From: a gamma proteobacterium endosymbiont of Lamellibrachia anaximandri
GTDB taxonomy: Bacteria; Pseudomonadota; Gammaproteobacteria; Chromatiales; Chromatiaceae
Direction: 5' to 3'
NCBI GenBank assembly: GCA_016756855.1
Contig: JAESPD010000013.1
Location: 1 to 64,000 of the forward strand
DNA: 64,000 nucleotides
A model generated the notes under the pieces. The model had not been told where the DNA came from, ran no database searches, and worked only from the letters and a program-made list of their open reading frames with translations. Position numbers and translations under genes: made by a program. Positions 9,201-19,229 of the stretch are shown in pieces; the stretch's first letter is position 1, and every line of letters begins with the position of its first letter.

Positions 9201-9283
9201 GCCTGATCAAGCGTAGCGGATCAGGCAAAGTCGGCCACGAACAGGCAACCCACGCCGGATCCGCTACGCTTGATCCAGCCTAC
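9197..9283. repeat. Palindromic intergenic repeat, full two-arm copy
   Basis: The left arm GTAGGCCTGATCAAGCGTAG and the right arm CTACGCTTGATCCAGCCTAC face each other. This is one of seven places in the window with the GATCAAGCGTAGCGGATC core or a close variant, all intergenic. It begins at the stop codon of the permease gene. Confidence 0.85.
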
Positions 9284-9443
9284 ATTTGAGACATGGGTTT
9301 TCGTCGGAAGAGGAAAGCCAGAAACATATCAAACATCCTCTTATCCAAAATATGGGGTCGAAAATGCCCTATCATTACTGTTATCAACGAATCCGGGGCA
9401 GTTAAACCCGATATCCTGCCATTCGTAAATGGAGGGTGCAGAC

Positions 9444-10097
9444 ATGAAAATAGGTATTTTGGGAACTGGCGGTGTCGGCCGTGTATTGGGTGCCGGTTTT
9501 GCCGGTCGTGGTCATGAAGTCATGATCGGTACTCGCGATCCGGCGGCGCAAAAGGTACAGGACTGGCTTGAGCAAACCGGCCACGATGCCCGGGCTGGAA
9601 CGTTCGCCGAGGCGGCAGCCTTTGGTGAAGTGGTCGTGGTTGCCATCGGTTGGCCCCATCTGCAAAACGTTATCGAGCTCGCAGGTGCGGGAAACTTCGC
9701 CGGCAAGCTGGTGATGGACGCCACCAACCCGCTGCGCTTCGAGACCGAAGGGCAGCCGCCGGTACTCGATGTCGGACATACCGATTCCGCAGGAGAACTG
9801 GTGCAACGATTGCTACCTGAGGCCCGGGTGGTCAAGGCCTTCAACATTGTCGGTAATCCACATATGGTCGACCCGGACTTCCCGGAGGGCAAGCCGGATA
9901 TGTTCATTTGCGGCAACGATGAAAATGCTAAAAAGATTGCTGGGGGGCTGATTGAGTCGCTCGGCTGGCCGCCGGTGATTGATCTGGGCGGCATTGAGAA
10001 TTCCCGCTATCTGGAACCATTGGCCATGGTCTGGATCAGGCATTTCTTCAGTCAGGGCTTCAACGGCAATCATGCCTTCAAGCTGCTGAGAAAGTGA
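9444..10097 (+). CDS. NADP-dependent oxidoreductase, F420/NADP reductase-like Rossmann protein
   Basis: A 217-residue protein starting MKIGILGTGGVGRVLGAGFAGRGHE, a GxGxxG dinucleotide-binding fold with MIGTRDP suggesting NADP. It belongs to the coenzyme F420-dependent NADP reductase-like family, many bacterial members of which do not use F420. The ATG at 9444 is chosen over 9429 because GGAGGG lies eight bases before it. An Old Yellow Enzyme gene follows nine bases later, so the two reductases are probably co-transcribed. The substrate is unknown. Confidence 0.8.
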   Translation: MKIGILGTGGVGRVLGAGFAGRGHEVMIGTRDPAAQKVQDWLEQTGHDARAGTFAEAAAFGEVVVVAIGWPHLQNVIELAGAGNFAGKLVMDATNPLRFETEGQPPVLDVGHTDSAGELVQRLLPEARVVKAFNIVGNPHMVDPDFPEGKPDMFICGNDENAKKIAGGLIESLGWPPVIDLGGIENSRYLEPLAMVWIRHFFSQGFNGNHAFKLLRK

Positions 10098-10105
10098 GGT
10101 GAATA

Positions 10106-11176
10106 ATGGATAATATCGATCTTTTTACCCCACTCACGCTGGGTGGCCTGACACTGCCGAATCGCATTGTGATGGCGCCCATGACCCGCAACCGGGCCGG
10201 CGAGGACAATGTGCCCACGGCACTGAACGCCAAGTACTACTCTCAGCGGGCCACTGCCGGGTTGATTATTACCGAGGCCAGTCAGATCTCGCCCGAGGCC
10301 GTTGGCTATCCTGCAACACCGGGGATCCACAGCGATGAGCAAGTGGCGGGATGGCGACAGGTAACCGATGCTGTGCATGTCGAAGGCGGGCGTATCTTTA
10401 TCCAGCTCTGGCATGTAGGACGTATATCTCACTCCTCGATGTTGCCCGGAAACATTCAGCCGGTGGCACCGTCGGCCATCCGTCCTGAAGGTGATGCCGT
10501 GACCTATGCGGGCATGCAGCCTTTCGAGACACCTCGTGCCCTGACCATCGAAGAGATCCCCGGCCTGTGTGAAGACTATGCGGCAGCCGCACAAAGAGCC
10601 AGGGATGCAGGCTTTGACGGGGTGGAGATCCATGCAGCGAATGGCTATTTGCTGGATGAGTTTTTACGCGATGGCGCCAACACCCGAACCGATACCTATG
10701 GCGGCAGCATAGAAAACCGCATGCGCCTGTTGGATGAAGTGATGACAGCGGTGAGTACAGTTTGGCCTGGCAACCGTATCGGCGTGCGCCTGTCACCTGA
10801 AAATCAATTCAATGACATTCGGGATTCACAGCCGCAAGTGACGTTTAATGCGGTTGTTGAAATGTTGCGCGGGCATCAGCTTGCCTACCTGCATGTTTTG
10901 GAAGGCGATATGTTAGGCGGAGATCGTCGGGTGGATTATCATGAACTCAAGCGCCGCTTTGGCGGCCTCTACATGGCCAACAATGGCTATACCCAAGCCA
11001 GGGCCGAGCAGGCGTTGCAACAGGGCGATGCTGATTTGGTTGCCTTCGGCAAGCTGTTTATTGCCAATCCGGACCTGCCTGAGCGATTTGCTCAGGGTGC
11101 ACCACTTAGCGAGTCAGATCCCGAGACGTTTTACGGCGGCGATGAAAAAGGTTATACCGATTACCCGTTTCTGTAG
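10106..11176 (+). CDS. Old Yellow Enzyme family flavin oxidoreductase / alkene reductase
   Basis: A 356-residue FMN enzyme with PLTLGGLTLPNRIVMAPMTRNRA at the N-terminus, QLWHVGRISH, the substrate-binding HAANGYLLDEFLRDGANTRTD and GGSIENR. It reduces activated C=C bonds (enones, nitro-olefins) with NADPH and is related to E. coli NemA. It lies directly behind the F420/NADP reductase-like gene. Confidence 0.93.
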   Translation: MDNIDLFTPLTLGGLTLPNRIVMAPMTRNRAGEDNVPTALNAKYYSQRATAGLIITEASQISPEAVGYPATPGIHSDEQVAGWRQVTDAVHVEGGRIFIQLWHVGRISHSSMLPGNIQPVAPSAIRPEGDAVTYAGMQPFETPRALTIEEIPGLCEDYAAAAQRARDAGFDGVEIHAANGYLLDEFLRDGANTRTDTYGGSIENRMRLLDEVMTAVSTVWPGNRIGVRLSPENQFNDIRDSQPQVTFNAVVEMLRGHQLAYLHVLEGDMLGGDRRVDYHELKRRFGGLYMANNGYTQARAEQALQQGDADLVAFGKLFIANPDLPERFAQGAPLSESDPETFYGGDEKGYTDYPFL

Positions 11177-11213
11177 GAGTCGACGGGACAAGCCTTGAGG
11201 TGGCTGCGAAAGA

Positions 11214-11897
11214 CTATTTCTCATCCGATGACGCTCTCTGCATCTGCAGCCCGGTCAACCGCCACAATGTGTCGATTTCGGCCCGCAACTGCCGGACCTC
11301 CTCCTCAAGGGCTGCCAGGCGATCAGCTTCGCCGGTCGTTTCCGTCGCAGCAGGGGCTGGAGACAGCTCTTCCTTCGGTTCATCACTCAGCAGCTGGACG
11401 TATCGATCCTCGCGCCGTCCCGGTCCCTTGGGAAGGGTTGCCACCAATGAAGGATCTTGTGCCATCAGCAGTTCCAGCGCATCTCTGACATCCTCCAAGC
11501 CGGTAAAATCCGCCAAGCGCGAACCGTGGGTACGCAGCTCACCCAGGGTTTGGGGACCGCGCAGCAGCAGAACACAGAGTACTGCCTGTTCCTCCCGACC
11601 CAGTTCAAGATGTCTGCCGAGTTTCTGTTCATACCGCTCCGCCCTGCCGGAGAAACTCGAACGGATCAGTTCCCGATCCCGTAACAGGTTGACGGTGTGG
11701 CCAACCTCCCCCTGGGTCAGCTGCATCACCGGGTTGCGGCTGGTTTTCTGGTTGCAGGCCTGTACCAGGGCGTTGAGAGTGAGCGGATAATTGTCCGGCG
11801 TGGTCCGCTGTTTCTCCATCAATACGCCGAGAATACGGGCCTCAACTGGAGTGAACAGCGGTTCATTGTTGGCTTCTGTGTCAGGCTGGTTTGTCAT
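11214..11897 (-). CDS. YceH family protein (DUF480)
   Basis: A 227-residue protein with the DUF480 winged-helix pair: EARILGVLMEKQRTTPDNYP near the N-terminus, then LVQACNQKTSRNPVM and LLLRGPQTLGELRTH. A C-terminal coiled coil (LAALEEEVRQLRAEIDTLW) follows. The family is conserved in gammaproteobacteria. The fold suggests DNA binding, but the function is unproven. Confidence 0.88.
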   Translation of the reverse strand: MTNQPDTEANNEPLFTPVEARILGVLMEKQRTTPDNYPLTLNALVQACNQKTSRNPVMQLTQGEVGHTVNLLRDRELIRSSFSGRAERYEQKLGRHLELGREEQAVLCVLLLRGPQTLGELRTHGSRLADFTGLEDVRDALELLMAQDPSLVATLPKGPGRREDRYVQLLSDEPKEELSPAPAATETTGEADRLAALEEEVRQLRAEIDTLWRLTGLQMQRASSDEK

Positions 11898-11972
11898 ATT
11901 AGTGTTATTGGTTCGTAAGGGTTACTGTGAAAATAATCTCCGGAGTGCGAAAACCGGGTCAGCAAACAGTAT

Positions 11973-13451
<1,479 letters not shown>

Positions 13452-13621
13452 GGTCTGTTCCCTGATGCAGGCCCTTTTCGGGCTATTGTAGTTAACAATG
13501 GTTTACATTTTTCGCAGGGCCGGTCCAAATCACTGGGTTAGACTCGACGTCCGAATACCGGCCAAGGCCCTGTCTTTAGGGTCGCTGCGACTGGTAGGCT
13601 ACTCATACCGGAGGTTTTAAC

Positions 13622-14014
13622 ATGATGGAACTGGTACAACAATTGATTGCAGGTACCGGCGTGAACCAACAGCAAGCTGAAGGTGGTGCTGGTTTGTTGC
13701 TTGGCTTGGTAAAGGATCAGCTCTCCTCGGGGGATTTCTCCAAAGTGGCGGATGCCGTACCGGATGTCGAAAACCTGATCGAAGGAGCGCCCGCTGGCGA
13801 TTCCGGTGGTTTGGGAGGCTTGCTGGGCGGCGTGGCCTCTGCACTGGGCGGCACGGATCTGGGGAATATGGCCTCTCTGGTCAGCGGTTTCTCCAAACTG
13901 GATCTCGATGCCGGAATGATCGGTAAATTTGTCCCAGTGCTGCTCTCATTCCTGCAGTCCAAAGGGGGAGATGGACTGAGTTCACTGGTGGCTGGTGTTC
14001 TGAAGGGCGACTGA
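13622..14014 (+). CDS. DUF2780-type small protein
   Basis: A 130-residue Gly/Leu/Ala-rich protein opening with MMELVQQLIAGTGVNQQQAEGGAGLLLG, the pattern of the DUF2780 (VcgC/VcgE-like) family. There is no clear signal peptide. A strong GGAGG site stands just before the start. The zinc metallopeptidase gene begins 12 bases after the stop, so the two are likely co-expressed. Function unknown. Confidence 0.7.
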   Translation: MMELVQQLIAGTGVNQQQAEGGAGLLLGLVKDQLSSGDFSKVADAVPDVENLIEGAPAGDSGGLGGLLGGVASALGGTDLGNMASLVSGFSKLDLDAGMIGKFVPVLLSFLQSKGGDGLSSLVAGVLKGD

Positions 14015-14026
14015 TGGAGTAAAACG

Positions 14027-14947
14027 ATGCGTTGGCGGGGAAATCGACAGAGCAGCAATATCGAAGACCGGCGCGGTATGCGTGCTCCTTCAGCCCGTGG
14101 GTTTGGCGGGGGCGGCGGCATGCTCAACCTGCTGCCGATGGTATTCAAGCTGTTCGGTTTCAAGGGCGGTTTGGTGGCGGTACTGGCCATCGGCGCCTAT
14201 AGCCTCTTTAGCGGGAACCTGGACAGTCTGCTGGGTGGTGGCATGCAGGGTCTCTCCCCCGAGCAGGGTCAACAGAGCCAGCAGATCGAACAGAGCGCCG
14301 AGGAGAGAGAGCTGGTGCGGTTTGTCTCTGTCGTACTGGCGGATACCGAGGAGACCTGGCATAAGCTTTTTCGTGAGAAGGGCAGCCGTTACAAAGAGCC
14401 CAAGCTGGTGTTGTTTCGCGGTGCGGTCAAATCCGCCTGTGGTTTGGGACAGGCGGCCATGGGGCCCTTCTACTGCCCTGCAGATCAGAAGGTCTATATC
14501 GACCTCAGTTTCTACAGCGATCTTAAAAATCGCTTCAAGGCACCGGGTGACTTTGCCCAGGCTTATGTGATCGCCCACGAGGTGGGACATCATGTGCAGA
14601 CGCTGCTCGGCGTCTCAGAAAAGGTGCAGAAGGCGAAGAAGGGTTTGGGCGAGGTAAAAGCCAACCAGCTATCAGTACGACAGGAGCTTCAGGCCGACTG
14701 CCTGGCCGGTATCTGGGCACACCATGCGGATCACTCCCGGCAGTTGCTGGAGACCGGTGATGTGGAGGAGGGGCTGACCGCCGCCAGCGCCATCGGCGAT
14801 GATCGCCTGCAGAAGCAGTCCCAGGGTTATGTCAGTCCCGACTCCTTTACCCACGGAAGTTCCAGGCAGCGGGTCAAGTGGTTCAAGATCGGCATGCAGA
14901 GTGGTCAGTTGAAGGATTGCGATACCTTTTCCGCCAAATCCCTCTGA
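14027..14947 (+). CDS. Neutral zinc metallopeptidase (YpfJ family)
   Basis: A 306-residue protein with a disordered, basic N-terminus (about 1-25, ending GFGGGGGM), one membrane segment near residues 35-60 and a peptidase domain. The zinc motif is HEVGHHVQ near residue 185, and the helper segment RQELQADCLAG lies about 40 residues later. AVKSACGLGQAAMGPFYCPADQ is the hallmark N-terminal part of the YpfJ family. Substrate unknown. Confidence 0.92.
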   Translation: MRWRGNRQSSNIEDRRGMRAPSARGFGGGGGMLNLLPMVFKLFGFKGGLVAVLAIGAYSLFSGNLDSLLGGGMQGLSPEQGQQSQQIEQSAEERELVRFVSVVLADTEETWHKLFREKGSRYKEPKLVLFRGAVKSACGLGQAAMGPFYCPADQKVYIDLSFYSDLKNRFKAPGDFAQAYVIAHEVGHHVQTLLGVSEKVQKAKKGLGEVKANQLSVRQELQADCLAGIWAHHADHSRQLLETGDVEEGLTAASAIGDDRLQKQSQGYVSPDSFTHGSSRQRVKWFKIGMQSGQLKDCDTFSAKSL

Positions 14948-14993
14948 CTGGAATTCTGCAACCCGAAATTCACTGCGAAGTGCAAAGCTAAGT

Positions 14994-15068
14994 GTAGGTT
15001 GGGTTAGCGCAGCGTAACCCAACAAAATCAAAGGATTGTCGGGTTACGCTATCGCTAACCTGACCTAC
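14994..15068. repeat. Palindromic intergenic repeat (GTAGGTTGGGTTAGCGCAGC type)
   Basis: GTAGGTTGGGTTAGCGCAGCG and GGGTTACGCTATCGCTAACC...CCTAC form nested inverted repeats. It sits between two convergent genes and may act as a shared terminator. Its core differs from the GATCAAGCGTAG family. Confidence 0.7.
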
Positions 15069-15097
15069 ATCAGTGTATTCACGATCAGCTGTTCAGG

Positions 15098-15652
15098 TCA
15101 GTACCTCGGGTAAGGCGCGCCATAGGGCTGTGTGCCATAACCGGGTGCATATCCTCTGGGTGGTGGGTAGTAACCTCCGGCAGGTGGGTAGCCCGCCCCC
15201 TGGGCTGGTGCGGCTTGAGGCGCCTGCCCCCCTCCGGCAGGGGCAGCACCCTGGGTTTGAGGCTGCGGTCTGAATTGAGGGGCTACCGCGCCAGCTGGTG
15301 GTGTACCTCCATAACCTTGGCCGCTAGGCATGCCCTGGTGTGGCTGTCCCTGATAACCACCTTGTCGTGGATCTGCGAAATTACCCTGTTGACCCGGATA
15401 GGAACCCTGGCCCCGAGGAGCGCCGTATCCCCGGTCGGGGCCTCTGTCGTAACCGTAATCACGATCGTCATAATCCCGCCGTTCGTCCCTGGAGTCGTTA
15501 TTTTTATTGTTGTTATTGTTCATCCACTTGTTGGGATTCATCCATTTATTCGGACTCATCGCGTCGCCAAAATTGAAGGCGGCTGCTGTCTGGATATTGG
15601 CAAAACCTAACCCTGCCGCGACGCAGCAACTTAACAAAAACTGTTTTTTCAT
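15098..15652 (-). CDS. Exported low-complexity Gly/Tyr/Pro/Asn-rich protein
   Basis: A 184-residue protein with a signal peptide (MKKQFLLSCCVAAGLGFAN, probable cut after AAA near residue 25). An Asn-rich tandem (SPNKWMNPNKWMNNN), an Asp/Arg/Tyr-rich stretch and long Gly/Pro/Gln/Tyr-rich repeats follow, ending GYGTQPYGAPYPRY. No fold is recognised. The Gly-Tyr-Pro tail resembles that of the sulfur globule-type protein at 57.7-58.1 kb, so an envelope or sulfur-globule coat role is possible, but this is composition-based only. Confidence 0.6.
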   Translation of the reverse strand: MKKQFLLSCCVAAGLGFANIQTAAAFNFGDAMSPNKWMNPNKWMNNNNNKNNDSRDERRDYDDRDYGYDRGPDRGYGAPRGQGSYPGQQGNFADPRQGGYQGQPHQGMPSGQGYGGTPPAGAVAPQFRPQPQTQGAAPAGGGQAPQAAPAQGAGYPPAGGYYPPPRGYAPGYGTQPYGAPYPRY

Positions 15653-15901
15653 GGGAACTTCCTCTCGTTTCGATGGAATCAGCTAATAAAATCGAAGGTT
15701 TCCTAAACCCAATATCTTCCGCACTACAGGATCTATTTAAGCTGTTCACTGAAACTGCATGAGGCTTATTGTTTTCTGGGAGTGGACATAGTGTCGACGC
15801 ATACAACCATAGCTGCATTTACTGAAAAATCCAAGGAAGTGCCAAGTGCAGCGAAATTCTGGGAGACGTGCTCCCCGGGTTCTATTGGATATGCAGAGGG
15901 A

Positions 15902-18187
15902 TCAATCCTTGCGTGCCTTGGCAAAGGCGGCGGCCAAACTGTTTCCCATTGGCGCCTGAGCGGGTTTTTTATGGGGTTTATGCGTCATCTCCTGACGCTG
16001 TTTTGCAGCCGGTTTGCGTTCGGCCTTGTCGTCAAGGCGCAGGGTGAGACCAATGCGGCGGCGGGGGATGTCTACATCCAACACCTTCACTTTCACCAGG
16101 TCACCGGCTTTTACCACCTCCCGGGGATCCTTGACGAATTTGTTGGAGAGGTTGGAGATATGCACCAGTCCATCCTGGTGAACACCAATGTCCACAAAAG
16201 CGCCGAAGTTGGTGACGTTGGTGATGACACCCTCCAGGATCATTTCGGGTTTCAGATCCTGCAGACTCTCCACTCCCTCTTTGAAACTGGCGGTCTTGAA
16301 ATCGGGGCGGGGGTCGCGGCCCGGTTTTTCCAGTTCACTGATGATGTCCACCACCGTGGGCAGGCCGAATTTCTCGGTGATGAAATTTGCCGGTTGCAGT
16401 GCTTTGAGTTCATCGCGGTTGCCCAGCAGATTTTCGATGCGGCAGCCGGTCTCCGCGATGATCTTTTTCACTATCGGATAGGACTCCGGGTGTACCGATG
16501 AGCGATCGAGCGGGTTGCTGCCGTTCATCACGTGCATAAACCCGGCAGCCTGTTCGTAGGTTTTGGGGCCGAGTCGTGGTACCTGCTTCAATATCTTACG
16601 ACTGTCGAAGGCGCCATGCTCATCGCGAAAGCTGACGATGTTCTGTGCCAGGGTGTTGCTGAGTCCGGAGACCTGTGCCAGCAGGGGAGCGGAAGCAGTG
16701 TTGACGTCGACGCCCACGGCGTTTACACAGTCCTCCACTACCGCTTCGAGGGATCGAACCAGACGCCCCTGATTTACGTCGTGCTGATATTGGCCGACGC
16801 CGATCGATTTGGGATCGATCTTGACCAGTTCCGCCAAAGGATCCTGCAGGCGACGCGCGATGGAAACCGCACCGCGCAGGGAGACATCCATGCCGGGCAA
16901 CTCCTGTGAGGCGAGTGCCGAAGCGGAGTAGACAGAGGCGCCTGCTTCGCTGACCATCAGTTTCTGCAGCTTCAACTCGGGATGCCTCTGCATCAGTTCC
17001 GCCGCCAGTTTGTCGGTCTCCCGTGAGGCAGTGCCGTTGCCTATTGCCACCAGTTCGGCCCCGTGCCGTTGGGCCAATGCCGCAAGCCGGGTCATGGAGT
17101 GATCCCATTTTCTCTGCGGGACATGAGGATAGATGGTATCGGTCTCCAGTACTTTGCCGGTGCTGTCCACCACTGCCACCTTGACGCCGGTACGCAGGCC
17201 GGGATCCAGGCCGATGGTGATGCGGGGACCGGCGGGCGCGGCCAGCAGCAGGTCGTGAAGGTTGCTGGCGAAGACGCGGATCGCCTCTTCTTCCGCCCGT
17301 TCCCGCAGTGCAGAGAGCAGTTCCAGTTCGAGGTGGAGGGAGATCTTCACCCGCCAGGCCCAGCGCACTGTCTCCAGCAGCCAGTTATCGGCGGCTCTGG
17401 ACTGTTGGCGGATGGCGTTGGCCTTGGAGATCATGCCTTCGCAGGGGTGGCCACCGCCCGGATTCTCTGCAACCGAAAGGGTTAGACTCAGTACGCCTTC
17501 ATTGCGGCCCCGGAACAGTGCCAGGGCACGGTGGGAGGGAATTTTGCTGATCGCCTCACTATATTCAAAATAGTCGGAGAATTTGGCGCCTTCCTGCTCT
17601 TTTCCGGAGACGACGGCAGCGCTTAGCTGGCCGTTATCGAGCATATACTCTCTCAGTCGGCCGATCAGGGAGGCATCCTCTGCGAAGCGTTCCATGAGAA
17701 TCTGCCGGGCGCCGTCCAGGGCGGCCTTGGTCTCCCCGATGCCTTTTTCCGGATCGATGAACTCAGTCGCGGCTTGCTCTGGTGACAGGCTGGAGTCTTG
17801 CAACAGTGAGAGTGCCAGTGGCTCCAGTCCCGCCTCCCGCGCAATCTGTGCCTTGGTACGGCGCTTCGGCTTATAGGGCAGATAGAGGTCTTCCAGCCGG
17901 GTCTTGGTGTCGGCTTCCAGGATGTCGCGTTTCAGTTCCGGCGTGAGTTTTTCCTGCTCCTCGATGCTTGAGAGGATGGTCACCCGGCGCGCCTCGAGTT
18001 CGCGCAGATAACCGAGACGCTCAAACAGGGTGCGTAACTGGGCATCGTCGAGGCCGCCGGTGGCCTCTTTGCGGTAGCGTGCGATGAAAGGGACAGTAGC
18101 GCCCTCATCCAGCAGTTGGATAGTGGCATCGACCTGGGCCTGCCTGACTGAGAGTGTTTCGGCGATCGACTGGCTGATCCTTTTCAT
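15902..18187 (-). CDS. Tex-family transcription accessory protein with S1 domain
   Basis: A large nucleic-acid-binding protein. An N-terminal helical region ([36 protein letters not shown]) leads to a YqgF/RNase H-like core ([19 protein letters not shown]), HhH repeats ([19 protein letters not shown]) and a C-terminal S1 RNA-binding domain ([20 protein letters not shown]). The length of about 760 residues is usual for Tex. The start at MKRISQS is preferred by family alignment; the track's start seven codons upstream (18208) cannot be excluded. It is a single-gene unit. Confidence 0.93.
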   Translation of the reverse strand: MKRISQSIAETLSVRQAQVDATIQLLDEGATVPFIARYRKEATGGLDDAQLRTLFERLGYLRELEARRVTILSSIEEQEKLTPELKRDILEADTKTRLEDLYLPYKPKRRTKAQIAREAGLEPLALSLLQDSSLSPEQAATEFIDPEKGIGETKAALDGARQILMERFAEDASLIGRLREYMLDNGQLSAAVVSGKEQEGAKFSDYFEYSEAISKIPSHRALALFRGRNEGVLSLTLSVAENPGGGHPCEGMISKANAIRQQSRAADNWLLETVRWAWRVKISLHLELELLSALRERAEEEAIRVFASNLHDLLLAAPAGPRITIGLDPGLRTGVKVAVVDSTGKVLETDTIYPHVPQRKWDHSMTRLAALAQRHGAELVAIGNGTASRETDKLAAELMQRHPELKLQKLMVSEAGASVYSASALASQELPGMDVSLRGAVSIARRLQDPLAELVKIDPKSIGVGQYQHDVNQGRLVRSLEAVVEDCVNAVGVDVNTASAPLLAQVSGLSNTLAQNIVSFRDEHGAFDSRKILKQVPRLGPKTYEQAAGFMHVMNGSNPLDRSSVHPESYPIVKKIIAETGCRIENLLGNRDELKALQPANFITEKFGLPTVVDIISELEKPGRDPRPDFKTASFKEGVESLQDLKPEMILEGVITNVTNFGAFVDIGVHQDGLVHISNLSNKFVKDPREVVKAGDLVKVKVLDVDIPRRRIGLTLRLDDKAERKPAAKQRQEMTHKPHKKPAQAPMGNSLAAAFAKARKD

Positions 18188-18427
18188 TTGATAGGCTATC
18201 TCTAACATGGAAAAATCGGCACTCTACCCCTTGCAGCGGGGTGTGAAAAGATTGTCTTTGTGGGATGTCTGTGTATGAGGTCTTGAGAATCGAAATCCTT
18301 GATTTAGGCGGGTGTATCGCCTAGCCTGATGGAACCCGCCATGAATAAGGCGGGGTGAATGGCAGTGAAGCCTGAGAATATCGATAGGGAAAAGACTGAA
18401 ACCACCTGATTTTATCGAAGATTCACC

Positions 18428-19228
18428 ATGTCCCTGCTTGATGAATTAAAACACGAGGCTGAACGTCTTCAGCAACCGGATAACGAACAGGACTCGCCTG
18501 AAGTCAGGCAGGAAGCCCTCTACCAGTCGTCCCTGCGACCCCGCATGCAGGCGATCCTGCGTTATCTCAGTGAACTGGCGGAGCAGTTGCAGCTTGTCAA
18601 TCCGGATGTCAGTTGTACCTATGAACTGCCCGGCTATGGGGAGATTCAGGGATTACGGCAACAGGATTACATCGTCAACGCGGATAGTACCGATCAGACC
18701 AAAACCATACGTTTGCGGTTCAACTGTGCGACAGAGAACGAACTGGAATTTTCGGTTACCCCCAAGTCGGACGCGGATGCGACACGCTCTTTCCTGGAAA
18801 ACCAGCAGATGCGTTTTGCTGAGTGGCCGGTCAGGGACATGGAACAGCGGCTGGTTGGCCTCACCTTTCAGGTGCAGGTCAAGGTTGAAGTGATCTTTCT
18901 CTTTCAGGCCGATCCAGAACAGGGCGGCATCCGCATGATTACCTCGAATTTTGAAGGATTTTCCATCAAGCGTCACCTCTACAAGCCTGAAAAAATTACC
19001 GAGAAATGGCTTGATGATCTGGGTAATTTCATCCTGCGCAAACATGAAAAGCTCTATAGTCTGGATATTTCTGACTCAGAGAAGGAAAAAATCCGTAAAC
19101 GACTGCAGATGGAAAAGCAGCAGCGTGAAAAGGAGACACAAGAGATGATCCTGCGTGAGGACGCCGCGCTTGCTGAGGAGAAAAACAGCAAGAGTCTGTT
19201 CAGTAAGTTACGTAAATTGACGGAATAA
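18428..19228 (+). CDS. Conserved hypothetical protein with C-terminal coiled coil, ahead of the TtrSR-like system
   Basis: A 266-residue soluble protein that I do not recognise. It has a mixed alpha/beta body (YLSELAEQLQLVNPDVSCTY, IRLRFNCATENELEFSV, VEVIFLFQADPEQGG) and a strongly charged C-terminal helix, KEKIRKRLQMEKQQREKETQ onward, likely a coiled coil. There is no signal peptide or membrane segment. The histidine kinase gene starts one base after its stop, so the three genes (this, kinase, regulator) form a tight operon. A role in that signalling pathway is plausible but unproven. Confidence 0.75.
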   Translation: MSLLDELKHEAERLQQPDNEQDSPEVRQEALYQSSLRPRMQAILRYLSELAEQLQLVNPDVSCTYELPGYGEIQGLRQQDYIVNADSTDQTKTIRLRFNCATENELEFSVTPKSDADATRSFLENQQMRFAEWPVRDMEQRLVGLTFQVQVKVEVIFLFQADPEQGGIRMITSNFEGFSIKRHLYKPEKITEKWLDDLGNFILRKHEKLYSLDISDSEKEKIRKRLQMEKQQREKETQEMILREDAALAEEKNSKSLFSKLRKLTE

Positions 19229-19229
19229 T

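Noticed and set aside
15782-16501. 239-residue plus-strand ORF opposite the 3' end of tex
   Set aside because: Most of it is antisense to the S1 domain of Tex; the upstream 120 bases have no coding signs.
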